From contig JBBQQT010000083.1 in assembly GCA_038215555.1 (NCBI GenBank), forward strand, positions 1 to 15,049: a stretch of DNA of 15,049 nt, written 5' to 3'. The notes under the pieces were generated by a model, which worked only from the letters and a program-made list of their open reading frames with translations, was not told the origin of the DNA and made no database searches. The translations under genes were made by a program, and so were the position numbers. This stretch comes from PFJX01 sp038215555 (lineage in GTDB: Bacteria > Pseudomonadota > Gammaproteobacteria > Burkholderiales > Thiobacillaceae). Of this stretch, positions 1 through 7,631 are shown piece by piece; within the stretch, counting starts at the first letter, position 1; each line of letters starts with the position of its first letter.

Positions 1-510
1 GGTCCGAAAGTAAGGCTGCCGCTGCAGGTAGGCGTCGGGCCCGCGCCCGTCACCGGGTCGAAAGCGAAAGGTCAATTGCTGCGGCACGCCCAGAACGCCG
101 TTATCCAGCAGACGCCGCGACTCGCGGAACCACGGCTGGAAGCGAAAGTTTTCATGCATCAGCAATTCAGTGCCTGCCTGCCGCGCGGCGTCGACCATGG
201 CGCGTGCCGCTTGCAGCGTGGGCGCCATCGGTTTCTGGCACATCAACGTGCGCACCTTGCCCGCAAGCAGTCCGACCAGAGGCCCATGGGTCGCTTCGGG
301 GGTGATGATGTCGACAAGGTCCGGCTTGCACTCGTGCACCATGTCTTGGGCCTCACTGAACACTTTCGCGGCAGGCCACGCCGCGACAGCAAGGCGCGCT
401 CGCATGGCATCCAGGTCGGCGATGCCAACCACCTCGACACCCGGCAGTCGCGACCACGCAGCCAGGTGGAACTGCGCGTAGTAGCCAGCACCCAACAGGC
501 AGACCTTCAT
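1..510 (-). CDS. Gfo/Idh/MocA family oxidoreductase, N-terminal part (gene runs off the left edge)
   Basis: About 170 codons are visible, read leftward from an ATG at 510. The protein begins MKVCLLGAGYYAQFHLAAW, a Rossmann NAD(P)-binding start with the Gfo/Idh glycine pattern. It continues with a DLVDIITPEATH strand, the cofactor-domain motif CQKP (EKP in many relatives) and a MHENFRF segment that leads into the substrate domain. The catalytic D-x-x-x-H region lies beyond the edge. Such proteins oxidise sugars or inositols with NAD(P). The HENFRF and FRFRPGDG...YLQRQPYF segments resemble what I recall of D-apiose dehydrogenase-like members, but the substrate is inference. The ATG overlaps the stop of the upstream amidohydrolase fragment (ATGA, 507-510), so the two were translated as a coupled pair. 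It is a clear homologue of the dehydrogenase at 11370-12404. The visible frame is intact. Confidence 0.85.
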   Translation of the reverse strand, partial: MKVCLLGAGYYAQFHLAAWSRLPGVEVVGIADLDAMRARLAVAAWPAAKVFSEAQDMVHECKPDLVDIITPEATHGPLVGLLAGKVRTLMCQKPMAPTLQAARAMVDAARQAGTELLMHENFRFQPWFRESRRLLDNGVLGVPQQLTFRFRPGDGRGPDAYLQRQPYFRT

Positions 511-986
511 CGGCCGGTGTGCTTCCGAGCAAAGCCGAAAAGCGCCGCCGGCGTGCGTTCCGCAACTTGCATGCGGTCATTGGCGTCCGGCAACCAATCA
601 TGGAGGTAGCGGCAGGTCGTCCCGTAGTCGATGCCAGACCCCTCATGGCCGGTAAAAGGCCAGTCGCTGGCCCAAAGCAGGCGCGACGGGCCGAAAGCGT
701 CAAGCAGCCGTGCGGCAGCGCTGGCCGCGTGCGCATGGCCGATGCGGTAGGGTGCCGATAGCTTGACCCACACTTGGCCGGTCGCGCCCAAACCGCACAC
801 ATTCGCAAAGCCTGGGTCTGCAACGCCGAGCACCTTGTCCGGTTGGCCGAAATGGTCCAGCACTACCCGCAGGCCCGCCGCCAGCAGTTGGTCGAAATTG
901 GCTATTCGGGGCAGCCACTTGCGCACGATGTTGGTATAGCTGCGGTGACTCATGGCCACGGCCGAGACCAAGGCCTCCGGCGCCAA
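507..986 (-). pseudogene. Amidohydrolase-2 family protein, C-terminal half only (5'-truncated)
   Basis: The open frame gives at most 159 residues from a TTG at 986, against roughly 280 for the amidohydrolase-2 / 2-pyrone-4,6-dicarboxylate lactonase-like family. From about residue 24 it matches the C-terminal half: LPRIANFD, a VVLDHFGQPD strand, VWVKLSAPYRIG, and the late metal-site segment LLWASDWPF with its conserved Asp. The N-terminal metal-binding H-x-H strand and the following 100 or so residues are absent from all three minus frames up to 1225. Family members hydrolyse lactones of sugar acids or aromatic acids, which suits pairing with the downstream Gfo/Idh dehydrogenase (four-base overlap at 507-510). 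I infer loss of the 5' half at a recombination junction between about 917 and 1225. A shortened product translated from 986 or 953 is possible but would lack part of the active site. Confidence 0.75.
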
Positions 987-1225
987 TCATTGGGCAACAA
1001 CCTCGCGCTTGAATTGCCGCGAATAGGTGTGCCTCGTCGCTCCACTGTGAGCCCTTGCTGCAGATCTTCCCATACGGGAAGCCGGTGGTCACTGTGGTCA
1101 AGGGGGACTCGGTGACGGTGCTCCACGGAGCAATTGATTGGCGGCAACTATCCGGGCCGCCGGCCAGGATAATTGCCGCGGACCACCGGCTGGGCACGCC
1201 GAAGCTGGGTTCTGGCAGGGTCCAG
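987..1225. other. Stretch with no recognisable gene, probable recombination junction
   Basis: These 239 bases lie between the amidohydrolase fragment and the stop codon of the GntR gene. All three minus frames were read for the missing amidohydrolase N-terminus (H-x-H metal motif, family strands) and nothing matched. Open frames crossing it on either strand have no family resemblance. There is no clear terminator hairpin or transposase remnant. It is best seen as scar sequence where the older left flank meets the catabolic block. Confidence 0.4.
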
Positions 1226-1942
1226 TCAGTTTCCCGCCTTGTCGGTGGCCCTGTAGAGGTCGTTGGCACGTGTCAGGTGCACGCGCATCGCCTGTTCGGC
1301 TCGGGCAGGATCATGGGAGGCAATGGCTTCGCAAATGGCTTCATGTTCGATCAACGATGTATTCTCTCTACCCGGCTTTCGCACCATCGAACGGTAATAT
1401 TCGCTAGCCCATCGAAATATGGATTCGACCATAGCTGGATAGATGGGGTTACCACTGATTGCTGCAATCTGGCAGTGGATCGCCATATCGCAGGCCATGA
1501 GTTGCTTCTGGTCACTCACCGCAGCGCGATAATTGTCCACGCACGCGCGCAACTTTTCGACGTCTTGTGCGCTGGCTTTCTCGGCAGCCATTCGTGTCAA
1601 CGCAGTCTCCAGAAACAGGCGTGCGTCCTTCAGGTAACCCAGCATGTCGGGCTGTGAGTTAAGCAAATGTTTGGCTCCGCCTTCAATTTGCTCCATCAAA
1701 TGATTGGCTGTGGGCACAATGACCCTTGCCTTTTCACCCTGGTTAATTTCGACGATACCCGAACGCTCAAGCGCCTGCAATGCTTCACGAATCGCTGGGC
1801 GCCCGACCACGTATTGCTCCATCAACTCATGCTCGGAAGGCAACTCATCCCCCGGGGACCATTCGCCGGCGCGAATACGAGACGTCAATCGCTCGACAAC
1901 GTCTTGGTAAAGCTTTCTGCGCTGAATAGGTTGGTGTCTCAT
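1226..1942 (-). CDS. GntR-family transcriptional regulator, FadR subfamily (FCD domain)
   Basis: This is a 238-residue repressor-type regulator. The N-terminus (QRRKLYQDVVERL, then GDELPSEHELMEQYVVGR, then REALQALERSGIVE) is a classic GntR winged helix-turn-helix. The rest is an all-helical FCD effector domain with the usual metal/ligand-site positions: D and H in DMAIH, H in IEHEAI and H in RVHL. FadR-type regulators usually bind inverted repeats and release DNA when a sugar acid or other organic acid binds. I chose the ATG at 1942 because the product then starts just before the conserved QRRKLY segment. ATGs at 1957 and 2032 are also in frame, and none of the three has a good ribosome binding site. 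It is the last gene of the importer set, 127 bases after the ATPase stop. The inverted repeat at 7514-7544 is its likely operator. The C-terminus is complete. Confidence 0.88.
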   Translation of the reverse strand: MRHQPIQRRKLYQDVVERLTSRIRAGEWSPGDELPSEHELMEQYVVGRPAIREALQALERSGIVEINQGEKARVIVPTANHLMEQIEGGAKHLLNSQPDMLGYLKDARLFLETALTRMAAEKASAQDVEKLRACVDNYRAAVSDQKQLMACDMAIHCQIAAISGNPIYPAMVESIFRWASEYYRSMVRKPGRENTSLIEHEAICEAIASHDPARAEQAMRVHLTRANDLYRATDKAGN

Positions 1943-2069
1943 GGTCAAGGGACGCATATGGCTACGTATCTGCTGCGCAACATTTAGTGATGCCTTCGTT
2001 TTAGTATAGAGACCAGACTCAGTTCCAGACATGTTCGAGTTGAGCCAATAGAACAAGCTACAAATGGAA

Positions 2070-3164
2070 TCAGGCCATTGCCTGCTTTTCGCTGATTCGT
2101 TGACCAGTACTCTCATCGAACAAATGAACCGCATCAACGGCCACATGTAGTTTGACGTCTTCACCTGGCTTCCTGGACGGCCTCCCGGTTGCTGATACCG
2201 TCAGTTGATCGCCAGTCACGTCAAGCACGATTTCGGTCTGAGCTCCTGTCGGCTCGACCACCAACACGTTTGCATCTATGGCACCCTCCCCCGATACCGT
2301 GTCGACGCGCAGGTCTTCCGGCCGAATGCCGTATGCCAAGGGTTGTCCGACTTCAAGGCCACGTCTTGGCAATGGCCATTCGACGCCATTCTTGGCGACT
2401 AGCCAGGGCTGCGCATTGCGAATGACAACTTCGCCATGAATCAGATTCATTGCAGGTGAGCCGATAAATTGGGCTACGAACAAATTACAGGGCAGGTCGT
2501 ACAGTTCAAGCGGAGAACCAATCTGTTCGATTTGACCACGGTTCATCACGACAATGCGGTCGGCCATGGTCATGGCCTCAACCTGATCATGGGTCACGTA
2601 AATTGTCGTGGTCTTCAGGCGCTGGTGCAGGGCCTTGATCTCTGCACGCATGGCCACTCGCAGCTTGGCATCGAGGTTGGAGAGTGGTTCGTCAAAGAGG
2701 AACACTTTTGGGTCTCGCACAATGGCGCGGCCCATCGCCACCCGCTGGCGTTGCCCACCCGACAGTTCCCGCGGGTATCTTTGCAAGAGCGGCGAGAGCC
2801 CAAGGATATCGGCAGCATTTTGGACGCGCTCTCTGATGGGTTCTGGACCGAACTTGCGCAAACTGAGGCTGAATGCCAAGTTTTGAGCGACTGTCATGTG
2901 GGGGTATAGCGCGTACGACTGGAATACCATTGCGATGTCGCGATCCTTGGCGTCAACGTCGTTGACTTGCCGATTGTCAATAGAAATTGATCCAGCGTCT
3001 ATTTCTTCAAGACCGGCCAACATGCGCAGCAACGTTGACTTTCCACAACCCGATGGTCCGACCATCACTGTAAATTCGCCTGAATGAATGTCGATACTGA
3101 CGTTGTTGAGGATACGCGTTGCCCCGAAAGACTTCGTGACGCTAGAGATTTTTACTTCGGCCAT
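2070..3164 (-). CDS. ugpC: ABC transporter ATP-binding protein (MalK/UgpC type)
   Basis: This 364-residue ATPase is predicted to power the neighbouring sugar importer at the inner membrane. The nucleotide-binding domain shows, in order, Walker A GPSGCGKST (residues 36-44), a Q-loop at Gln82, the signature LSGGQRQR (from 134), Walker B VFLFDEP (154-160), a D-loop SNLD and the switch His192 in THDQ. After about residue 235 comes a MalK-type regulatory/TOBE domain, with GIRPEDLRV as its usual motif. Length and domain order are normal for the UgpC/MalK family; the symbol denotes the family, and glycerol-3-phosphate as substrate is not implied. It is 57 bases downstream of the Bug-type receptor, and its ATG lacks a strong ribosome binding site. 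As the only ATPase here it must serve the permeases at 4293-6097. Confidence 0.93.
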   Translation of the reverse strand: MAEVKISSVTKSFGATRILNNVSIDIHSGEFTVMVGPSGCGKSTLLRMLAGLEEIDAGSISIDNRQVNDVDAKDRDIAMVFQSYALYPHMTVAQNLAFSLSLRKFGPEPIRERVQNAADILGLSPLLQRYPRELSGGQRQRVAMGRAIVRDPKVFLFDEPLSNLDAKLRVAMRAEIKALHQRLKTTTIYVTHDQVEAMTMADRIVVMNRGQIEQIGSPLELYDLPCNLFVAQFIGSPAMNLIHGEVVIRNAQPWLVAKNGVEWPLPRRGLEVGQPLAYGIRPEDLRVDTVSGEGAIDANVLVVEPTGAQTEIVLDVTGDQLTVSATGRPSRKPGEDVKLHVAVDAVHLFDESTGQRISEKQAMA

Positions 3165-3221
3165 AGGTATTCGTTGTGTTGTGGTGGTCTGGAGCAGAAT
3201 TGGCCGTAATTCAATGAAGGG

Positions 3222-4208
3222 TCAGTCGATCTTCGCGCCGGATTGCTGCACTACTCTGGCCCATTTGACCTTGTCCGCAGCGGCCAGATCCGTCAGTTGT
3301 TGAGGCGTAGACAATTTGGCCTCGATTCCAAGCTCTGTCAGCTTGGCGCGGATCTCTGCGCTTCCGACCACACTGGCTATCGCCGTGTTGAGGCGGGATA
3401 TGACCTCGGGTGGCGTACCTGCGGCAACGAAAACGCCGTGCCAAGCGACCGCATCAAACCCTTTGATGCCAAGTTCGTCGATCGTGAGCACATCCTTTAG
3501 TGCAGGAACCCGTGACAATCCGGAAACGGCAAGCGGTCGCAGTCGTCCAGCCTTTATCAAGCCCAGCGCAGCGGGCACTGCGACGAACATGGTGGTAACG
3601 TTTCCGGAGATCACATCTGGTAAAGCCACGGGGGCGCCCTTGTAGGGCACATGCGTCATGGATATTCCGGCCGAGATCTTGAGCATTTCTCCGGCAAGAT
3701 GCAAAGTAGTTCCACTTCCGGCTGATGCAAACGTCAATTTCTCTGGATCGCGCTTCGCAGCGCCAATCAGGTCGGACAGGTTCTGAATGGGCGAAGTTGC
3801 TGAGACGACAAGTACATTCGGGGCGATGCCGAGAAGACTCACGGCCGCCAGGTCTCTAGCGGGATCGAAGGTCATCCCCGTATACAGGAGAGGATTGATT
3901 GAGGTGATGTTTACGGTGCCAATCAACAACGTCGTGCCGTCTTTTGCAGCCTTCGCGACGTAGTCGGCGCCGGTGTTCCCCGCTGCGCCGGGTCGGTTCT
4001 CGACAACGATCGTCTGCCCAAGTTTTGCAGCCAGTTCAGACGCGATCAGGCGTGCGGGCACGTCCGTTCCGCCGCCAGCAGGAAATGGAACAATCAAATG
4101 GATCTTTTTGTCACTGCTGACAGATTGACTCCAGCCAATGCCGGGCAGGCAAAGGTAAACCAACGAGAGGAAAGTCAGCTTGATGGCGTTGGAAATGAGC
4201 GTTTTCAC
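3222..4208 (-). CDS. Bug-type periplasmic receptor of the tripartite tricarboxylate transporter family
   Basis: This 328-residue exported protein carries an N-terminal signal peptide (MKTLISNAIKLTFL..., probable cleavage near GWSQS, about residue 28). Next is the Bug/TctC hallmark IHLIVPFPAGGGTDVPARLI, a VVENRPGAAGN segment and the THVPYKGAP strand, all typical of this carboxylate-binding family. Bug receptors bind carboxylates or similar small anionic ligands in the periplasm and are greatly expanded in Burkholderiales. The start is GTG at 4208 (the ORF needs no ATG), supported by AGAGGA seven bases upstream. No TctA/TctB membrane partners are in the window. It sits between the permease and ATPase genes of an ABC importer, 84 bases after the permease stop. 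It may deliver ligand to a distant TctAB or act in sensing; cooperation with the ABC system is speculation. Confidence 0.9.
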   Translation of the reverse strand: MKTLISNAIKLTFLSLVYLCLPGIGWSQSVSSDKKIHLIVPFPAGGGTDVPARLIASELAAKLGQTIVVENRPGAAGNTGADYVAKAAKDGTTLLIGTVNITSINPLLYTGMTFDPARDLAAVSLLGIAPNVLVVSATSPIQNLSDLIGAAKRDPEKLTFASAGSGTTLHLAGEMLKISAGISMTHVPYKGAPVALPDVISGNVTTMFVAVPAALGLIKAGRLRPLAVSGLSRVPALKDVLTIDELGIKGFDAVAWHGVFVAAGTPPEVISRLNTAIASVVGSAEIRAKLTELGIEAKLSTPQQLTDLAAADKVKWARVVQQSGAKID

Positions 4209-4260
4209 AATGATTCCTCTTGATAAGGTCGGTTGGCAGCGGATTTAGGTTGTACTTTCA

Positions 4261-4287
4261 GAATTGACCCTCTGGCTTGACCAATTC
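4261..4287. repeat. Small inverted repeat between the permease and Bug receptor genes
   Basis: The arms GAATTG (4261-4266) and CAATTC (4282-4287) are exact inverted copies around a 15-base loop. TTGACC also occurs twice inside as a direct repeat. The stem could form in the leftward transcript 7 bases after the permease stop and may mark mRNA processing or uneven expression. There is no T-tract, so a true terminator is unlikely. Confidence 0.3.
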
Positions 4288-4292
4288 CAGGT

Positions 4293-5141
4293 CTATCCTT
4301 TGACAGCACCGGCTGAAAGGCCTCCAGTCAGGAACCGTTGGATATAGCCGAACAGCAACAAGCTAGGAATCAGCGACAGTACCGCCGCAGCAAGCATAGG
4401 CCCATAGTCGGTCCGCATTTCGTCGCTGAGACTCATGATCCCCACCGGCAGAGTCTGCAGTTTCGGGCTGGCAATCAGGATCACCGCAAAAAGTAACTCG
4501 TTCCAGGCATTGATGAATCCGTAAACAGCGGTCGCGACCAGGCCAGGCAAGGCAGCCGGTAACACGACTCGAAACAGTGCGCCCACTCGCGAGCACCCAT
4601 CGAGCATCGCCGCCTCCTCTAGATCCGGCGGTATCGACTGATAAAAGCCGCGCATTGTCATGACGGAAAATGGCAACAGGATCACCAAGTACGTGATCAC
4701 CAGAGCCGCGCGTGTATCGAGCAGATTGGCTGCGCGTAAGAGTGAGAATGCCGGGATCAGCATCACCACGTGCGGTAACACCTGGCCGAGCAGAAACAAG
4801 GTCAGCAAAATGGTTTTCCCGCGAAATTCGAATCGTGCCATTGCGTAACCAGCGAATACGATCAGCACGAACAATCCGATGAGCGTCAGGCTGGCCACGA
4901 CAAGGCTGTTCAAGAACAAGGCGGCAAGGCGAGTTCCAAACAGCGCCTCAGAGTAGTTCGCCAACGAAAGCGGGTCAGGGAAATAACGCGGAGGGAAGTC
5001 GAAAAGTGCCGACGAAGGTTTAAGGGAAGAGTTGACCAGCCAATAGATGGGGAACAATGTGAATGTCAGGAAGAAACCGACTGGCATCCAGATTGTGAAC
5101 AAGCGATCAAGGCGAGCCTTGGTGGTGTTTTTGCGAGACAT
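4293..5141 (-). CDS. ABC sugar transporter permease (MalG/UgpE type)
   Basis: This 282-residue inner-membrane permease belongs to the carbohydrate uptake CUT1-type family. The N-terminus has a short cytoplasmic stretch, a first membrane helix (IWMPVGFFLTFTLFPIYWLV) and the family pattern NSSLKP. Several further hydrophobic helices follow. The cytoplasmic EAA loop reads EEAAMLDGCSRVGALFRVVL and then PAALPGL, which docks on the ATPase. The C-terminus is the usual ...RFLTGGLSAGAVKG. The frame stays open upstream to 5216, but that extension overlaps the previous gene. The ATG at 5141 sits five bases after the previous stop with GAAGAG upstream, so it is the likely start. It should form a heterodimer with the 5147-6097 product. 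Confidence 0.93.
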   Translation of the reverse strand: MSRKNTTKARLDRLFTIWMPVGFFLTFTLFPIYWLVNSSLKPSSALFDFPPRYFPDPLSLANYSEALFGTRLAALFLNSLVVASLTLIGLFVLIVFAGYAMARFEFRGKTILLTLFLLGQVLPHVVMLIPAFSLLRAANLLDTRAALVITYLVILLPFSVMTMRGFYQSIPPDLEEAAMLDGCSRVGALFRVVLPAALPGLVATAVYGFINAWNELLFAVILIASPKLQTLPVGIMSLSDEMRTDYGPMLAAAVLSLIPSLLLFGYIQRFLTGGLSAGAVKG

Positions 5142-5146
5142 ATCAG

Positions 5147-6097
5147 TCAACTCTTCATGCGGGTTAGACGGTTGAGTTGCCAATATGCGGCACTGAATGT
5201 AATGAGCATTACACACAAAGTCACTGACAGTGCTGCACCGTAGCCGAATTCACCGCGTTGATAGATCACATCGAATATGTAGATGGGCAGGGTTGTGGTT
5301 GCGCCAGCCGGACCTCCGCGTGTCATCATCCACAGCAGATCAATGAAGTTGAAAGTCCACAAGGCGCGCAAGAGCGTCGAGATGACGATGGCGTTGAGAA
5401 TCAACGGGAGCGTCACAAATCGAAATTTTTGCCAACGCGTCGCACCGTCGACGTCTGCCGCTTCATACAGTGCCGCATCGATCGATTGGAGCGCCGCAAG
5501 TATGACGATCGCAAAGAATGGCGCGCCGCGCCAGGCGTTGGCGACAAACACCATGATCCAGGTTGTTACGCTATGGATGCCCCAGGCAATCGGTTCGTCG
5601 GTGAGGTTCACCCGCAGCAGCAGGTCGTTGATGACGCCGATCGTGCCGTCGAACAGCCACAACCAGATGAAGCCTGTAACGACGCCAGACACGGCCCATG
5701 GCGCCAGAACGATTGTGCGCACTACGCCACGCCCGAGGAATCGTTCATTGAGTACTAGTGCCATGGCCAGCCCTAGCAGGAACTGGGGTACCACTGATCC
5801 CAAAACCCAAATGAGGGAAGCTTGAAGTGCGTTCCAGAAGCCCGGATCATCCAGCACGCGCAGGTAGTTCTGTATTCCCACGTTGACTGCTGCCTTGCCG
5901 AGGTAAGGCGAGTAGTCAACGGTGCTCATGAAAAGAACATAGGCCAGCGGATACAGGACGCCGGTGGCAACCAAGATGGCGACAGGCGAGACGAAAAGCC
6001 AGGGGATGCCAGTCTTCCGCCAGATTCGTCTCCAATTCTGGCGACGAATCTGGAAAGCCTCGTCAGGTAAGGCGGATTGCATCTTTGGGTTCGACAT
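5147..6097 (-). CDS. ABC sugar transporter permease (MalF/UgpA type)
   Basis: This 316-residue inner-membrane permease is the partner of the MalG-type subunit. After a basic cytoplasmic N-terminus comes the first helix (WLFVSPVAILVATGVLYPL), then periplasmic residues and a run of further helices. The EAA loop reads YEAADVDGATRWQKFRFVTL then PLILN, the canonical coupling helix that contacts the ATPase. The segment WTFNFIDLLWMMTRGGPAGAT is a strongly conserved late motif of MalF/UgpA permeases. Length is normal for short MalF-type members without the large periplasmic loop. It starts 18 bases after the binding-protein stop. A TAGGAG lies about 16 bases upstream of the ATG, rather far for an ideal ribosome binding site, and the first bases of that TAG are the binding-protein stop. 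It stops five bases before the next permease. Confidence 0.93.
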   Translation of the reverse strand: MSNPKMQSALPDEAFQIRRQNWRRIWRKTGIPWLFVSPVAILVATGVLYPLAYVLFMSTVDYSPYLGKAAVNVGIQNYLRVLDDPGFWNALQASLIWVLGSVVPQFLLGLAMALVLNERFLGRGVVRTIVLAPWAVSGVVTGFIWLWLFDGTIGVINDLLLRVNLTDEPIAWGIHSVTTWIMVFVANAWRGAPFFAIVILAALQSIDAALYEAADVDGATRWQKFRFVTLPLILNAIVISTLLRALWTFNFIDLLWMMTRGGPAGATTTLPIYIFDVIYQRGEFGYGAALSVTLCVMLITFSAAYWQLNRLTRMKS

Positions 6098-6115
6098 AAA
6101 GTCCGGGCGGGGCTC

Positions 6116-7417
6116 CTAGCTGGCCTTTGATTTCAACTCGTCCAGTGCGCCGGCGATGGCCTTTGCATGTTCGCCTGCAGTCTGTTTACCGAGCAGGGTT
6201 CGTTGAATCTGCTCGGGTGCGAATTGCGTTTGGAAGCTGCCATAGCCTGGCAGGTATCGCGGATTGTTGACCAATGCAGATGATCGATTAATCATCTCCA
6301 TGGGTGCGGCAAACTTGGGTGCTTTGAGCCATTCCGCGCTCCAAGCTTTTCTTGCTGTAGGTATCGCGCCACCCTGCTGGTTCCAGCGCGCGTTGTTCTC
6401 CGGCCGCAACATATACTGAATGAACTCCCAACAGGCATCCCGGTGCGGCGTGTTCTTGTTGATTGCAAAGCCATTGCCACCATAAAAGAAGAACTGGCCC
6501 GCTGGACCCGTCGGTGGCATCGCAGTGCCAAGGTTCTCCTCGCCGATTCCGGCAGCCAAAGTGGACAGGTACTGGCCCCAACCCATGACCATGCCCAATT
6601 GGCCTGCGTTGAAGGCATTGGTTTGATCTTGGAAGGTGCCAGTCGCGGAGGCCGGCGGTGAAACTTTATCTACTTGATAGAGCGCCAGCCATTTTTGAAG
6701 ACCTTCAATGTGTTTTGCACCGGACAACACGCACTTACCCTGTGCGTCATACATGGTGTTGGCGATTCCCAGCCCGCCGTGATTCACCATCCATGTGGAC
6801 CATTGCTGAAACTGCCAACCTGAACCGCCCATCGCGTAATATCCATAGCGGTTGCGCGCCCGGTTCGTCAGCTTGAGTGCGACATTCCGAAATTCGTCGA
6901 CATCGCGCGGTGGCTGGCTGATGCCTGCTTCAGCAAAGTGCTTCTTGTTGTAGTAGACCGCGTAAGGCTCGACGACAAAGCCGGCGTAGTAGGCGCGGCC
7001 CTTGTACAAGCGCGCAAGTTGCATGGATGCAGGCACCAGTTCCTTCTCGATGCCGCTCGCCAAGAACAGATCTTCCAAGTCGCTGAGCCAACCGCCGCCG
7101 GCAAACTGTGCCAGCCAAGCATCGGACATGCCGAGACAGTCCGGCGCCTGCCCGCCGGTAAACGCCGTTGTCAGTCGGGGCAGGACCTGCGCCTGGGGAA
7201 TTACTTGCACCTCGACCTGGATCGACCTCTTCTCCTCCGAGAATCGCTTGGCGAGTTCTTCTACCCCTTGAGTCCCATTCGCGAATGGCCAACCAAAGGT
7301 GATTTTCAGCGGATTGGCTTGTGACCACGCGGGACGCGCAAAAATCGTCGGAATAGTGGCTGCGACTGCTAAACCGCGCAATATGCTGCGCCTTTCTGCT
7401 TGTCTTTTCGATGTCAT
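6116..7417 (-). CDS. ABC transporter substrate-binding protein, family 1 (sugar-binding, MalE/UgpB-like)
   Basis: This 433-residue exported binding protein is the first gene of the leftward importer set. The N-terminus QAERRSILRGLAVAATIPTI has twin arginines ahead of a hydrophobic stretch and an A-x-x-WSQA cleavage site near residue 32, so export by the Tat route is plausible. The mature part shows family-1 binding-protein features: KITFGWPF as first strand, LAKRFSEE, PDCLGMSDAWLAQFA, YAVYYNKKHFAEAGI followed by a PP-DVDEF segment, and a late YGGNGFAINKNTPHRDACWEF...YMLRPENNARWN region. Such proteins capture sugars, polyols or sugar phosphates in the periplasm; the ligand here is not readable. 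The ATG at 7417 has a weak GAAAGAA upstream. Promoter elements and a probable operator lie at 7514-7554. Confidence 0.93.
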   Translation of the reverse strand: MTSKRQAERRSILRGLAVAATIPTIFARPAWSQANPLKITFGWPFANGTQGVEELAKRFSEEKRSIQVEVQVIPQAQVLPRLTTAFTGGQAPDCLGMSDAWLAQFAGGGWLSDLEDLFLASGIEKELVPASMQLARLYKGRAYYAGFVVEPYAVYYNKKHFAEAGISQPPRDVDEFRNVALKLTNRARNRYGYYAMGGSGWQFQQWSTWMVNHGGLGIANTMYDAQGKCVLSGAKHIEGLQKWLALYQVDKVSPPASATGTFQDQTNAFNAGQLGMVMGWGQYLSTLAAGIGEENLGTAMPPTGPAGQFFFYGGNGFAINKNTPHRDACWEFIQYMLRPENNARWNQQGGAIPTARKAWSAEWLKAPKFAAPMEMINRSSALVNNPRYLPGYGSFQTQFAPEQIQRTLLGKQTAGEHAKAIAGALDELKSKAS

Positions 7418-7459
7418 TGTTGTTCTTTCGATAGATGGATTTGTGCATGGTTTGTGTAT

Positions 7460-7469
7460 GACACGTGTC
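7460..7469. repeat. Perfect 10-bp palindrome GACACGTGTC
   Basis: A self-complementary 10-mer in the leader of the leftward transcript, about 43 bases upstream of the binding-protein ATG. It could be a second, weaker regulator site or chance; it does not share the arms of the 7514-7544 repeat. Confidence 0.3.
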
Positions 7470-7513
7470 GTTGCCTTCGAATCAATCGATGAGGCGAAAT
7501 TAGTTTATCATGT

Positions 7514-7544
7514 CATCACACATGTCATGATAACATATGTGATG
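7514..7544. promoter_or_regulatory. Candidate operator: 12-bp inverted repeat with 7-base spacer
   Basis: The left arm CATCACACATGT (7514-7525) and right arm ACATATGTGATG (7533-7544) match as inverted copies at 11 of 12 positions around the spacer CATGATA. The position between the divergent genes, the dyad symmetry and the presence of a FadR-type GntR gene in the leftward set make this the likely binding site of that regulator. The leftward -10 falls in the spacer and the right arm fills the gap between -35 and -10, so bound protein would block RNA polymerase. Confidence 0.6.
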
Positions 7545-7554
7545 AGTTGTGCAA
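7527..7554 (-). promoter_or_regulatory. Candidate leftward sigma-70-type promoter
   Basis: Read on the minus strand: -35 TTGCAC (7554-7549), a 16-base spacer, then -10 TATCAT (7532-7527), five of six matches to TATAAT. Transcription would start near 7520, giving a leader of about 100 bases before the binding-protein ATG. The -35 match is modest. Confidence 0.4.
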
Positions 7555-7631
7555 ATTATCTTGTGCCTTTTTGCTAATCAGCGCGTTTCCAGAGGCGACT
7601 GGTTTCGGCATTCGTAACGCTAGGAGAAAAA

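Larger units (their letters stand above)
7418..7631. promoter_or_regulatory. Divergent intergenic control region
   Basis: This 214-base AT-rich stretch separates the leftward importer genes from the rightward catabolic genes, so both promoters must lie in it. It contains a 12-bp near-perfect inverted repeat (7514-7544), an overlapping second inverted repeat (TATCATG 7506-7512 with CATGATA 7526-7532), a direct repeat of ATGTCAT (7510 and 7522) and a palindrome GACACGTGTC (7460-7469). A leftward -35/-10 pair is readable. I could not pick a convincing rightward pair. Confidence 0.7.

Noticed and set aside
945..955. The residues HRSYT near the start of the amidohydrolase fragment resemble an N-terminal motif (RSYTP) of some family members
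   Set aside because: The surrounding residues do not fit and the metal-binding strand that should precede it is absent, so I treat it as chance rather than evidence of an internal deletion.
1055..1657. A 200-residue open frame on the plus strand starting before the GntR gene
   Set aside because: Most of it is antisense to the conserved GntR protein. The first part reads smoothly but I recognise no domain, and there is no ribosome binding site.
2003..2008. TATACT on the minus strand as a -10 element for a separate GntR promoter
   Set aside because: No acceptable -35 element lies at the right distance, so I did not list it as a promoter.
5258..5825. Two overlapping 166-180 residue plus-strand frames opposite the MalF-type permease
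   Set aside because: They are antisense shadows of a conserved membrane protein; their composition mirrors the codons of the opposite strand.
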